DNA of 38,423 nucleotides from Actinomycetes bacterium (lineage in GTDB: Bacteria; Actinomycetota; Actinomycetes; Propionibacteriales; Nocardioidaceae): positions 1 through 38,423 of the forward strand of contig JAEWOG010000018.1 in NCBI GenBank assembly GCA_023460975.1. Direction: 5' to 3'. A program made the translations under genes and the position numbers. A model generated the notes under the pieces. That model was not told the origin of the DNA and made no database searches. It saw only the letters and a list, made by a program, of their open reading frames with translations. Each line of letters opens with the position of its first letter. Within the stretch, counting starts at the first letter, position 1. Shown here piece after piece: positions 15,355-23,996 of this stretch.

Positions 15355-16227
15355 TCAGCGGCCGAAGAGCCCCGCCGCGTTGCGCCACAGGACAGCGGCG
15401 AGCCATTCGTCGCCGAGGTCGAGCCGCTCGAGGGCGTCGATCTGGTGGGCGTACTCGTACGGAATGTTGGGGAAGTCCGAGCCCAGGTAGACCTTGCCCG
15501 CCAGCGCCAGGTCCCGCAGCCGAGGCAGGAGGGCGGGTGGATAGACCCCGCCCATCTCGTCGAAGAAGTCCGTGAAGGCCATCGTCGTGTCGAGTCCGAC
15601 CCGCTCGTAGGTCTCCGCCAGCGCGAGGAACTCCTCGTACTCCGGGGCGCCCGCGTGTGCCACCACCAGTCGCAGGGACGGGTGCCTGCGCAGCAGGTCA
15701 GCCACGGGTTCGGGCCCCGTGAACTCCGTCGGGACGGGACCGGACCCCGCGTGCAGGACCACTGGGGTGCCCGACTCGGCGAGCACGCCCCACGACTCGT
15801 CCAGCATCGGATCGGTGACGTGGAAGGCCCCGACCTGGACGTGCACCTTCATCAGTTCGAGCCCTGACGCCAGGCGGGTGCGTACGTAGTCGGCCGCGGT
15901 CGGCTCCGGGAAGAAGGTGCCGCAGTGCAGTGCCTCCGGCACCCTGTCGGCGAACCCCGCGGCCCAGTCGTTGAGGAACTCCGCCATGCCCGGCCGGTGG
16001 GCGTACGGCAACGCGCTGAAGTGGCGCACGCCGAGCCCCCGCAGGACCTCGACCAGCGCCTCGTCGTCGTCGCGGTAGCGGATCGGCCACGGACGTCCGA
16101 TCAGCGGGCCGGCGGAGTCGAAGACCGCCTGCACCTTCCGCATCACGTTGGGCGGCAGGAAGTGCGTGTGGACGTCGAACAGCCCCGGCAGCCCCAGGCG
16201 CGCCGCCACCTCGTGGGTACGGCCCAC
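15355..16227 (-). CDS. Amidohydrolase-family (ACMSD-like) metal-dependent hydrolase
   Basis: A 290-residue TIM-barrel hydrolase of the amidohydrolase_2 group, which includes decarboxylases and lactonases. Metal-ligand motifs are DVHTHFLP near the N-terminus, LHAGSG and VVAHAG in the middle, and LGSDFPN near the C-terminus. The end QIDALERLDL, then LWRNAAGLFGR, matches the family. The GTG at 16227 begins one base after the smpB stop (TGACGTG), so translation may be coupled to smpB; a longer frame into smpB is rejected because it would overlap 84 codons and read non-homologous sequence. A second GTG 21 bases further in is also possible. The substrate is unknown. Confidence 0.82.
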   Translation of the reverse strand: MGRTHEVAARLGLPGLFDVHTHFLPPNVMRKVQAVFDSAGPLIGRPWPIRYRDDDEALVEVLRGLGVRHFSALPYAHRPGMAEFLNDWAAGFADRVPEALHCGTFFPEPTAADYVRTRLASGLELMKVHVQVGAFHVTDPMLDESWGVLAESGTPVVLHAGSGPVPTEFTGPEPVADLLRRHPSLRLVVAHAGAPEYEEFLALAETYERVGLDTTMAFTDFFDEMGGVYPPALLPRLRDLALAGKVYLGSDFPNIPYEYAHQIDALERLDLGDEWLAAVLWRNAAGLFGR

Positions 16228-16228
16228 G

Positions 16229-16708
16229 TCAGTCCCGGTGACCCTTGAGGCGACGCTGCACGGCCTCGACCTTCTCCCGGTTGGCCTGCCGCTCAGCGAG
16301 CGCGTGGCGCTTGTCGTAGGACTTCTTGCCCTTGGCGAGCGCGATCTCGACCTTGGCCCGGCCGTCCTTGAAGTACAGCGCGAGCGGCACGAGGGTGTAG
16401 CCCTTGTCGCTGAGCTTCTTCTCGATCTTGGTGATCTCGTGACGGTTGAGCAGCAGCTTGCGCTTGCGGCGGGCCGCATGGTTGGTCCAGGTGCCTTGGG
16501 TGTATTCGGGGATGTGGACCTGCAGGAGCCACACCTCGCCGTTGTCGACCTCGGCGAAGCCGTCGACCAGCGACGCCCGACCCTGACGCAATGACTTCAC
16601 CTCGGTGCCCGTGAGCACCAACCCGGCTTCCCACGTGTCGTCAATGAGGTAGTCGTGGCGCGCCTTCTTGTTCTGCGCGACCATCTTGCGCCCCTGCTCC
16701 TTCGGCAT
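16229..16708 (-). CDS. smpB: SsrA-binding protein SmpB
   Basis: A 159-residue SmpB, the OB-fold protein that binds the tRNA-like part of tmRNA and delivers it to stalled ribosomes. Landmarks are NKKARHDYLI, EAGLVLTGTEVKSLR, GEVWLLQVHIPEY, the basic RRKRKLLLNRHEI and the C-terminal tail KGKKSYDKRHALAER that enters the mRNA channel. Length is normal. ATG at 16708 has no clear RBS but has GAGAAT six bases upstream, so leaderless expression is possible. The partner RNA gene ssrA is 2.4 kb downstream on the same strand, and the upstream M23/ftsX/ftsE genes form the usual actinobacterial neighbourhood. Confidence 0.96.
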   Translation of the reverse strand: MPKEQGRKMVAQNKKARHDYLIDDTWEAGLVLTGTEVKSLRQGRASLVDGFAEVDNGEVWLLQVHIPEYTQGTWTNHAARRKRKLLLNRHEITKIEKKLSDKGYTLVPLALYFKDGRAKVEIALAKGKKSYDKRHALAERQANREKVEAVQRRLKGHRD

Positions 16709-16799
16709 GCCGCCATTCTCTCAGGGCGTGTCCAGCGGGTTTGTGGAGCCCGCCTGACTCGTACGTCGCGTCGCCGCGCTGCCGATGGCGCCCTGGGCC

Positions 16800-18065
16800 T
16801 CAGAGCCAGTTCATCGGGTCGACGGCCTTGCCGTTGGCCATGACCGTGAAGTGCAGGTGACAGGCGGTGGACCAGCCGGTGTCGCCGACGTACCCGATCA
16901 CGTCTCCGCGCTTGACCCGGTCGCCGACCCCCACGGTGTAGCGCGCGGCGTGGTTGTAGACCGACGCGAGGCCGCTGCCTGCCAGCACCCCGTGGTCGAG
17001 AACGAGCCGGTTGCCGTAGACGGTGCTCCAGTACGACTGCAGCACGCGCCCGTCCGCCGACGCGACGAGAGGACGCCCGCACCCGCCGCCGAAGTCGGTG
17101 CCGTCGTGCAGTCCCCAGTAGTGGTAGATCGGGTGCTCGCGGTAGCCGAACGGCGAGGTCACGTACCCGCCTTGGACGGGCATGCTCAGCACGCCGCCGG
17201 AGGGGCCCGCCTGACTCGCGCCGTTCTGAAGTGCGGCCTGCGCCCGGCGGCGCAGGATCTGTGCCAACCGGTTGCGCTCGCGCTTCTCCTTCTGCAGCTG
17301 GCGAGCATCGCGGGCGCGCACCTTGGCCGCCTTCTTCTTCGCGATCCCCCGCTCGGTCACCAGGTTCGCAACGGCCGTCTCGGCCTCGGCCTTCTCCGTG
17401 GCCACCTGCTCGGTGTACGCGAGATGGTCCGCCGCTTCCTGACGCTTCTGCGCCACCGCGTCGCGGGCCTGCGCGACCTGCTGCTCGGTGATCTCGAGCA
17501 GCACCGCGGCCGCCTTGTACGCGTCGTACGCGCGCTTGTCGCGCCCCACGACGGCGTCGCGGGCCTCGTCGCGCAGGACGAGGTCCTCGGTGGAGTTGGC
17601 CTCCAGGATGGACGCGAAGGCGAGCAGCTCGGGGTCGCCGTTCATGGAGATCTCGACGATCGTGTCGACCATCGCCTCGCGCTGCGTGTCGCGGGACGCC
17701 TCACCGGCGCTCAGGTCGGCCTCGGCCTGGACGAGCTCGGCCTCCGCCTGCTCCAGTTCGGCCGCCATGCGGGCGTCGTCGGCTGCTGCGACCTCGACCT
17801 TGCTGGTCGCCGCTGCCAGCGCCGCCTTGGCGGAGACCAGTTGGGCCTTGGCCTTCTCGAGCCGCTCAGCAGCGTTGCGCAGCTGCTTGCTCGAGTGCTC
17901 GAGGTCGTCGTGAGCGCCCTCGACCGACTGCTCGGCCTGCTTCAGCTTGTCCTTGAGGTCGTCAGCGGTCGCTGCGAGCGGAAGAGTCGTGGTGCCCACG
18001 GCCAGGGCCATCGCCACGGAAGCGGTGACCAGGCGGCGGCGGGCGGTACGGGGGAAGTTTCGCAC
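16800..18065 (-). CDS. Coiled-coil M23 (LytM) peptidase, EnvC-like
   Basis: A 421-residue exported protein. A signal peptide (1-34) is followed by about 250 residues of Ala/Glu/Lys-rich coiled coil, then a C-terminal M23 domain with zinc ligands H320 and D324 (HDGTD), H405 in CHLHF, and the conserved H372. All catalytic residues are present, so it may cut cross-links itself rather than only activate amidases like E. coli EnvC. It lies 55 bp downstream of ftsX, and coiled-coil M23 proteins next to FtsEX are typical periplasmic effectors of that complex; the functional link is inferred from this. GTG at 18065 is preceded by GAAGG. The 91-bp gap to smpB shows nothing. Confidence 0.9.
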   Translation of the reverse strand: MRNFPRTARRRLVTASVAMALAVGTTTLPLAATADDLKDKLKQAEQSVEGAHDDLEHSSKQLRNAAERLEKAKAQLVSAKAALAAATSKVEVAAADDARMAAELEQAEAELVQAEADLSAGEASRDTQREAMVDTIVEISMNGDPELLAFASILEANSTEDLVLRDEARDAVVGRDKRAYDAYKAAAVLLEITEQQVAQARDAVAQKRQEAADHLAYTEQVATEKAEAETAVANLVTERGIAKKKAAKVRARDARQLQKEKRERNRLAQILRRRAQAALQNGASQAGPSGGVLSMPVQGGYVTSPFGYREHPIYHYWGLHDGTDFGGGCGRPLVASADGRVLQSYWSTVYGNRLVLDHGVLAGSGLASVYNHAARYTVGVGDRVKRGDVIGYVGDTGWSTACHLHFTVMANGKAVDPMNWL

Positions 18066-18120
18066 CGTGCTGCCTTCGGGTGTTCGGGGAAGAGAACGCG
18101 TCGACGGTAACCCGCCGAAC

Positions 18121-19032
18121 TCACACTTTGAGGTATTTGCGTGTCAACACGAGTGTCGGGAGCAAAGTGAGCAGCGGCCCGAGGATCGCGATGATCCCCA
18201 CCGCGTTGGCGAGCTCCCGCATTCCGATCCACGGGATGAAGGTCAGCTTGTCGCTGGCGCGCGCCTCGATCCCGAAGACCATGAACGCGTACAGGGCCCC
18301 CGTGGCCAGCGCCACGCTGATGAGCGCCGTCACCAGCGCCTCGAGGAGGAAGGGCAGCGTGATGTAGAGCGAGGAGGCGCCCACCAGCCGCATGATGCCG
18401 ATCTCGCGCCGACGGGCGAAGGCGGCCAGGCGGATGGTGTTGGCGACCAGCAGCAGCGCGGCGATGACAAGGAAGACCGCGGTGCCCAGCGCGGCGGCCT
18501 GGATCAGGTTGATCGAGCCGATGATGGGTGCGATCACCGAGCGGAGGTCGCGCACGCTCTCCACCCCGTCGAGGCCGGAGACGGCGCTGATGATCCCGTC
18601 GGACTGCTCGGGGTCCTTCAGGGTGATCCACACCGACTGGCGCAGGTCGTCCGCGGTGGCGGCGGGATCGGGGCCCTCGAACCGCTCGGGGCCGAGCAGC
18701 TCCTTGACCTTCTCGAAGGCCTGCTCCTTGGACTCGAATCGGAAGGACTCGACCTCGGGGTTCTCGTCGACGACCTTGGCGATGGCGTCCTTCTGCGCCT
18801 CACTCACCTCGGCGGTGCACCGGGGGTTGTCGTCGTTGTCCTGGCACAGCCAGACCGTGATCTGGAGCTGGTTGCCCCACTGGTCGGCGGCGCGGGTGGC
18901 CTGCTGGTTGAACAGCACCCCCATGCCGACGAGCGTCAGCGAGACGAAGAGGGTGAGGATCACGGCCAGATGCATCGACAGGTTGCGACGCAGTCCTTGG
19001 CCGAGCTCGGAGAAGATGTGGCGAAGCTGCAT
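18121..19032 (-). CDS. ftsX: Cell-division ABC transporter-like permease FtsX
   Basis: A 303-residue FtsX, the membrane half of the FtsEX complex that relays ATP hydrolysis to wall hydrolases at the septum. The N-terminus MQLRHIFSELGQGLRRN leads into transmembrane helix 1 (MHLAVILTLFVSLTLVGMGV). An extracellular loop of about 120 residues follows, with a CQDNDDNPRC disulphide-type pair, then three C-terminal helices. The cytosolic segment ARRREIGIMRLVGAS is the conserved FtsX motif. ATG is 46 bp after ftsE, with GGGAGCG upstream. The M23 peptidase follows in the same direction. Confidence 0.95.
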   Translation of the reverse strand: MQLRHIFSELGQGLRRNLSMHLAVILTLFVSLTLVGMGVLFNQQATRAADQWGNQLQITVWLCQDNDDNPRCTAEVSEAQKDAIAKVVDENPEVESFRFESKEQAFEKVKELLGPERFEGPDPAATADDLRQSVWITLKDPEQSDGIISAVSGLDGVESVRDLRSVIAPIIGSINLIQAAALGTAVFLVIAALLLVANTIRLAAFARRREIGIMRLVGASSLYITLPFLLEALVTALISVALATGALYAFMVFGIEARASDKLTFIPWIGMRELANAVGIIAILGPLLTLLPTLVLTRKYLKV

Positions 19033-19078
19033 GGTTGCGGGCGCTCCCGGGTTCGTGACGGTCGGTGGGTCGTACGGC

Positions 19079-19768
19079 TCAGTGCTGGAAGCCGTAGACG
19101 CCTTGGGCCTGGTCGCGTACGACGTGACCGTGCTCGAGCTCGATGACGCGCTTGCGCATCTGGTCGACGATCCCCGCGTCGTGCGTGGCCATGACGACCG
19201 TCGTGCCGGTGCGGTTGATGCGGTCCAGCAACTTCATGATCCCGACCGAGGTGGCGGGGTCGAGGTTGCCGGTCGGTTCGTCGGCGATGAGGATCATCGG
19301 CCTGTTCACGAAGGCACGGGCCACGGCGACGCGCTGCTGCTCGCCGCCCGAGAGCTCGTCGGGCAGGCGGTCGCCCTTGCCGTCGAGCCCGACCATCTCG
19401 AGTGTCTCCGGGACGACCTGGTTGATCTCCTTGCGGGACTTGCCGATGACCTGCAGGGCGAACGCGACGTTCTCGCTGACGGTCTTGTTGGGGAGCAGGC
19501 GGAAGTCCTGGAAGACGGTGCCGATGTCGCGGCGCAGGCGCGGGACCTTCCACCCAGCGAGGCGGTTGATCTCCTTGCCGGCGACGTAGACGCGGCCTGA
19601 GGTGGGCCGGTACTCGCGCAGCACGAGGCGCAGGAACGTGGACTTGCCGGAGCCCGAAGAACCGACGAGGAAGACGAACTCGCCCTTCTCGATGTCGACG
19701 GTGATCCCGTCAAGAGCGGGGGTCGGGTGGCCGGGATAGCTCTTGGTCACCTTCTCGAAACGAATCAC
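19079..19768 (-). CDS. ftsE: Cell-division ATP-binding protein FtsE
   Basis: A 229-residue ABC ATPase that powers FtsX. Walker A GSSGSGKST is at 36-44, the Q-loop FQDFRLLPNKTV is typical of FtsE, and the signature LSGGEQQ (139-145) and Walker B LIADEP (160-165) are intact. GTG at 19768 gives the usual 229-residue length and the usual N-terminus (MIRFEKVTKSY). It has no RBS but a TAGTGT hexamer eight bases before it, so a leaderless transcript is likely. A GTG four codons earlier is the alternative. Upstream in related genomes lies prfB, but here a divergent transporter/oxidoreductase cassette intervenes. Confidence 0.94.
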   Translation of the reverse strand: MIRFEKVTKSYPGHPTPALDGITVDIEKGEFVFLVGSSGSGKSTFLRLVLREYRPTSGRVYVAGKEINRLAGWKVPRLRRDIGTVFQDFRLLPNKTVSENVAFALQVIGKSRKEINQVVPETLEMVGLDGKGDRLPDELSGGEQQRVAVARAFVNRPMILIADEPTGNLDPATSVGIMKLLDRINRTGTTVVMATHDAGIVDQMRKRVIELEHGHVVRDQAQGVYGFQH

Positions 19769-19776
19769 GTCAGTCG

Positions 19777-19782
19777 ACACTA
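19777..19782 (-). promoter_or_regulatory. Candidate -10 box, ftsE (leaderless)
   Basis: TAGTGT on the minus strand lies eight bases before the GTG at 19768, with no Shine-Dalgarno between. If right, it excludes the GTG at 19780, which lies inside this hexamer. Confidence 0.38.
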
Positions 19783-19921
19783 CGCCAGCGCACCCACCGG
19801 GTCGCGCAGGCGCGAGGTGCGAGCCCCACGACATCGCAGGGGTACGGCGTGTGAAAGGTCGCACCGCTCACCGCGATCACGACAACCTGCACCCCAAAGT
19901 GCCGCGAGGTGGCGTGGATCA

Positions 19922-19975
19922 CTTGGTTTTCCCGCTAAATCCTACAAACTCACTGGACTTACTCATTTCAAGGAG
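19922..19975 (+). promoter_or_regulatory. AT-rich leader and RBS of the SsuABC-like operon
   Basis: An unusually AT-rich stretch in a GC-rich neighbourhood. It holds TTGGTT (19923-19928), TACAAA (19943-19948) and the near direct repeat ACTCACT/ACTTACT (19948-19954/19957-19963, 9-bp period), then AAGGAG (19970-19975, a A-A-G-G-A-G run just before the ATG at 19983). It probably holds the operon promoter and a regulator site; the spacing of the hexamers is not canonical. Confidence 0.4.
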
Positions 19976-19982
19976 CGTCCAG

Positions 19983-21029
19983 ATGACCAGACCCACCCTC
20001 CGCACTCTCGCTGCCGTCGCGGGACTGGTGCTCGTCACCGGCTGCAGCAGCGACCCCGCGGGGCCACAGCTGGAGTTGAGCGCAGCCCTGCCGGACACGG
20101 CGGCCGAGAGCACCGTCCTGCGTGTCGGCGATCCCGCCACGCAGACGGCCCTCGAGGAGTCCGGACTGATCGACGAGCTCGACATCGAGGTCGAGTGGGC
20201 CAACATCTCCGGCGGACCCAAGACCCTGGAGGCGTTCCGCGCCGACGCCCTCGACGTCGGCGCGGTGGCCGACATCCCTCCCCTGTTCGCGCACTGGACC
20301 GGGACGGACGTACGCATCGTCGCGGCCCGCGAGACCGAAGCGGCGCTGGAGCACCCGACGTACGAACTGGGGGTGGCTCCCGGCCAGAGCGTCCAGGACC
20401 CGAGCGACCTGGCCGGCAAGCGGATCGCCTACTCCCCCGGCCAGGCCCAGGGCGCTCTCGTGCTGCGGGTCCTCGACGAGGCCGGGCTGAGCCAGGAGGA
20501 CGTCGAACTGGTCGAGATGACCAGCGTGGACGACAGCTTCGTCAACGCGTTGGCCAGCAAGCAGGTCGACGTGGCTCCGCTGGGGCAGACGCTGGCCAAG
20601 ACCTATCTCGCCAAGTACGAACGCGACGGCGCCGCCACCATCCCGCCCGGCGTGCGCGACGACGCGTGGACCCTGTACGCCCCCACCGAGGTGCTCCAGG
20701 ACGGGGACAAGGCCGCCGCCCTGCGCGAGTACGTCCAGCTCTGGGCCCGGGCCAACGAGTGGATCAAGACCCACCCCGACGAGTTCGCCCAGGCCTACTA
20801 CGTCGATCACGAGGGGCTGTCCCCGGAGGACGCGGCCTACGTCGTCGACAAGCTCGGGACCACGGGCTTCAGCATGCCGGGCGACTGGAGCGACATCATT
20901 GCCCGCCACCAGCAGACCGTCGACCTCCTCGCCGCCGAGCAGGGACACGAGGCCTTCGACGTCGAGACCCTCTACGACCGGCGCTACGAGCAGGCGATCG
21001 CCGAGGCCCTCGCGGGGAGTGCCGGATGA
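19983..21029 (+). CDS. SsuA-like ABC transporter substrate-binding lipoprotein
   Basis: A 348-residue lipoprotein of the NMT1/SsuA/TauA type that captures a small substrate outside the cell for import. Lipobox LVTGC puts the lipid on C21. Motifs include STVLRVGDPATQ, EWANISGGPKTLEAFRADALDVG, ADIPPLFAHW and DLAGKRIAYSPGQAQG, the classical aliphatic-sulfonate-binding pattern. AAGGAG precedes the ATG; earlier in-frame starts would destroy the signal peptide. Its stop overlaps the permease ATG (ATGA). The two downstream enzymes suggest an organosulfur or related substrate, but taurine, nitrate or thiamine-precursor relatives cannot be ruled out. Confidence 0.87.
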   Translation: MTRPTLRTLAAVAGLVLVTGCSSDPAGPQLELSAALPDTAAESTVLRVGDPATQTALEESGLIDELDIEVEWANISGGPKTLEAFRADALDVGAVADIPPLFAHWTGTDVRIVAARETEAALEHPTYELGVAPGQSVQDPSDLAGKRIAYSPGQAQGALVLRVLDEAGLSQEDVELVEMTSVDDSFVNALASKQVDVAPLGQTLAKTYLAKYERDGAATIPPGVRDDAWTLYAPTEVLQDGDKAAALREYVQLWARANEWIKTHPDEFAQAYYVDHEGLSPEDAAYVVDKLGTTGFSMPGDWSDIIARHQQTVDLLAAEQGHEAFDVETLYDRRYEQAIAEALAGSAG

Positions 21030-21865
21030 GCGCCGCGACGCTCACGCCGGGCGTACGGCTCCACGACGCGCTCGACGAGCGGCCCCGCCACCCGCGGCTG
21101 GGCCCAGGCCGTCGGATCCCCTTCGCCATCGTCCTGGGCCCGATCGCCCTGCTGGGCTTCTGGATCGTGGGATCGGCCACCGGCTTCATCGACGAGCGCA
21201 CCCTGTCGGCGCCGTGGACAGTCCTCAGCACGGCTGGTGACCTCATCGAGTCCGGACGCCTCCAGGAGAGCCTGCTCACCTCCGCGTGGCGCGCCGCGCT
21301 GGGTCTGGTGATCGGGGTGGCGATCGGGCTCGCGCTGGCCGTGGCGTCGGGCCTGTCCCGCTGGGGTGAGTACCTCATCGACGGCCCGGTCCAGATCAAG
21401 CGGTCCATCCCCAACCTGGCCCTCATCCCCCTGCTGATCCTGTGGTTCGGCATCGGCGAACCCATGAAGGTCATCACCATCGCCCTCGGCGTGCTGGTGC
21501 CCATCTACATCCACACGCACACCGCGCTGCGCAGCATCGACGGGCGCTTCGCCGAGCTGGCCGAGACCGTCGACCTGAGCCGGGCACAGTTCCTGCGCCA
21601 GGTCGTCCTTCCCGGCGCCCTGCCGGGCTTCATGCTCGGCCTGCGCTTCGCCACCACCTCCGCCCTGCTCGCCCTCGTCGTGGTCGAGCAGATCAACTCC
21701 ACGAGCGGGATCGGCCACATGATCACGCTCGCCTCCAACTACGGACAGACCGACGTCATCGTCGTCGGCCTGGTCGTGTACGCCGTCCTCGGCCTCGTCG
21801 CCGACACGGCTCTTCGACTGATCGAAAGGAAGGCACTGTCATGGCGTCGCACTCTGGAGCGCTGA
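21026..21865 (+). CDS. SsuC-like ABC transporter permease
   Basis: A 279-residue inner-membrane permease with about six hydrophobic helices, the first near residues 35-55 (FAIVLGPIALLGFWIVG). The coupling-helix (EAA) loop ELAETVDLSRAQFLRQVVLPGALPG is typical of the SsuC/TauC group. The ATG at 21026 overlaps the binding-protein stop by four bases, and the C-terminus overlaps the ATPase start by 25 bp, so the three subunits are tightly co-translated. Confidence 0.9.
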   Translation: MSAATLTPGVRLHDALDERPRHPRLGPGRRIPFAIVLGPIALLGFWIVGSATGFIDERTLSAPWTVLSTAGDLIESGRLQESLLTSAWRAALGLVIGVAIGLALAVASGLSRWGEYLIDGPVQIKRSIPNLALIPLLILWFGIGEPMKVITIALGVLVPIYIHTHTALRSIDGRFAELAETVDLSRAQFLRQVVLPGALPGFMLGLRFATTSALLALVVVEQINSTSGIGHMITLASNYGQTDVIVVGLVVYAVLGLVADTALRLIERKALSWRRTLER

Positions 21866-22638
21866 GGGGCCCCGCCGTACGGGTCCGCGACCTCAACCGC
21901 AGCTTCAACCGGGCCGGAGGCGTGCTCAACGGCCTCGACCTCGACATCGCGGCGGGCGAGTTCGTCGCCCTGCTTGGCCGCAGCGGATCGGGCAAGTCGA
22001 CCTTGCTCCGGGCACTCGCCGGCCTGGACCGCGACGTTGCGGGACACGGCAGTGTCCGGGTCCCGGCCCAGGTCTCCGTCGTCTTCCAGGACTCCCGGCT
22101 CCTACCGTGGCGACGCATCCTCGACAACGTCGTCCTCGGACTCCCCGGCCGCGACGCGCGGGAGGCGGGACGTACGGCGCTGGCCGAGGTCGGCCTCGAG
22201 GGACGCGAGCGGGCCTGGCCCCACGAGCTGTCGGGCGGCGAGGCGCAGCGGGCCGCGCTGGCCAGATCACTCGTCCGCGAGCCGCGGCTTCTCCTGGCGG
22301 ACGAGCCCTTCGGCGCCCTCGACGCGCTGACGCGGATCAAGATGCACGCCCTGCTCAAGCAGTTGTGCGCGGCCCACCGGCCGGCGGTGCTCCTGGTCAC
22401 CCACGACGTCGACGAGGCGATCGTCCTGGCGGACCGCGTGATCGTGCTCGACGACGGGGTGATCGCCTCCGACATCACCGTCGACCTGGGCCCCGAGCGC
22501 AGGCCCGGCGACCCGCGCTTCGCCGCGCTGCGCAGCCACCTCCTGACCGAGCTCGGCGTTGCGTCCGCCGACCAGGCCGCCGCTGACCAGGCTCCTGCGC
22601 CCCAGTCCGACGACTCCCCCATCCGAAAGGCGTCCTGA
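21841..22638 (+). CDS. SsuB-like ABC transporter ATPase
   Basis: A 265-residue nucleotide-binding subunit. Walker A GRSGSGKST is at 46-54, the Q-loop at Q83 (FQDSRLLPW, diagnostic of nitrate/sulfonate/taurine importers), signature LSGGEAQ at 130-136, Walker B LLLADEP at 150-156 and the switch H188. The C-terminal ~25 residues are an Ala/Asp/Gln-rich tail. ATG at 21841 follows GAAAGGAAG and lies inside the permease gene in another frame. The LLM monooxygenase gene starts two bases after its stop. Confidence 0.92.
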   Translation: MASHSGALRGPAVRVRDLNRSFNRAGGVLNGLDLDIAAGEFVALLGRSGSGKSTLLRALAGLDRDVAGHGSVRVPAQVSVVFQDSRLLPWRRILDNVVLGLPGRDAREAGRTALAEVGLEGRERAWPHELSGGEAQRAALARSLVREPRLLLADEPFGALDALTRIKMHALLKQLCAAHRPAVLLVTHDVDEAIVLADRVIVLDDGVIASDITVDLGPERRPGDPRFAALRSHLLTELGVASADQAAADQAPAPQSDDSPIRKAS

Positions 22639-22640
22639 CC

Positions 22641-23996
22641 ATGTTGAACCTCAACCTCTTCATCTACCCCGGCGGTCACCACGAAGCTGCGTGGCGTCAC
22701 CCCGACACGTCGCTGGAGACGGTCCTCGACGTCCGCTACACCCAGACGCTGGCCAAGCAGGCGGAGGAGGCGAAGTTCGACGCCGTCTTCCTCGCCGACG
22801 GCCCCGTGCTGGCGGACAACATCCGCTACGCCGCTCGCTTCCGGCTCGAACCGCTGACCACGCTCTCAGCCATCGCGGCGGTCACCGAACGGATCGGCCT
22901 CATCGGGACCGCGTCGACCACCTACACCGAGCCGTACAACCTCGCGCGGCAGTTCGCCTCCCTCGACCACCTCTCCGCGGGCCGTGCTGGTTGGAACATC
23001 GTGACCACCGGTTCGGCCGCGGCGGCGGGCAACTTCGGTCTCGCGGAGCATCCCGACCACGAGGACCGCTACGGCCGCGCCGACGAGTACCTCGACGTGG
23101 TGACCGCCCTGTGGGACTCGTGGGAGGACGAGGCCCTCGTGGCCGACCCGGCCAGTGGGGTCTTCGCCGACACCGACCGGGTCCACGCGATCGACCACGT
23201 CGGACACCACTTCCGGGTGGCGGGACCGCTCAACATCCCCCGCTCCCCGCAGGGCCGTCCCGTCTACGTCCAGGCCGGTTCGTCCGAGCAGGGGCGCGGG
23301 TTCGCCGCGCAGTGGGCCGAGGCCGTGTTCACCGCCCACCAGACCCTCGCCAGCGCGCAGGAGTTCTACGCCGACCTCAAGCGTCGTACGCGAGGTTTCG
23401 GCCGCAACCCCGACCACCTCAAGGTGCTGCCGGGCATCAGCCCCGTGATCGGCTCCACGGAGGCCGAGGCGAGGGCCAAGCACGCCGAGCTCAACGAGCT
23501 GACCCAACCCGCGTACGGACTGGGGCTCCTCAAGAACCTGCTGCGCTACGACCTGTCCGAGGCGGACCTGGACGGCCCTCTCCCCGCGGAGGCGCTGGTC
23601 GAGGGACGGGCCCACGGCTTCGGCTCCCGGTTCGACCTCGTGGCCGACATCGTCGAGCGGGAGAACCCCACGATCCGCCAACTGCTGCACCAGCTCGCCG
23701 GCGCACGAGGCCACTTCGTGCTGGCCGGAACGCCCGAGCAGGTCGCCGACCACCTCACGAAGTGGCACCAGCAGGGGGCCGCCGACGGCTTCAACGTCAT
23801 GCCGCCCTCGCTGCCGCGCGGGTTCACCGAATTCACCGAGCACGTCCTGCCCATCCTGCGCGAGCGCGGCCTGTTCCGCACCGAGTACGAGGGCGACACC
23901 CTGCGCGAGCACTACGGGCTCCCCCGACCGACCAGCCAGTTCGGCCCCCAGACCCTGGGCGCCGAGAACCACTTCACCCACTTGGAGAGCGCATGA
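22641..23996 (+). CDS. LLM-class flavin monooxygenase (NtaA/SnaA/DszA group)
   Basis: A 451-residue bacterial-luciferase-like TIM-barrel monooxygenase. It has the group's conserved segments: SLDHLSAGRAGWNIVTT, NFG, the DRYGRADEYL block, VYVQAGSSEQGRGFAAQWAE and HFVLAGTPEQVADHLTKW. The group uses FMNH2 supplied by a separate reductase to cleave C-S or C-N bonds or oxidise sulfones and chelators; no SsuE-type flavin reductase is in the cassette. It is coupled to the transporter ATPase upstream and shares ATGA with the aldo/keto reductase downstream, so it probably attacks the imported compound. The substrate is inferred from context only. Confidence 0.87.
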   Translation: MLNLNLFIYPGGHHEAAWRHPDTSLETVLDVRYTQTLAKQAEEAKFDAVFLADGPVLADNIRYAARFRLEPLTTLSAIAAVTERIGLIGTASTTYTEPYNLARQFASLDHLSAGRAGWNIVTTGSAAAAGNFGLAEHPDHEDRYGRADEYLDVVTALWDSWEDEALVADPASGVFADTDRVHAIDHVGHHFRVAGPLNIPRSPQGRPVYVQAGSSEQGRGFAAQWAEAVFTAHQTLASAQEFYADLKRRTRGFGRNPDHLKVLPGISPVIGSTEAEARAKHAELNELTQPAYGLGLLKNLLRYDLSEADLDGPLPAEALVEGRAHGFGSRFDLVADIVERENPTIRQLLHQLAGARGHFVLAGTPEQVADHLTKWHQQGAADGFNVMPPSLPRGFTEFTEHVLPILRERGLFRTEYEGDTLREHYGLPRPTSQFGPQTLGAENHFTHLESA

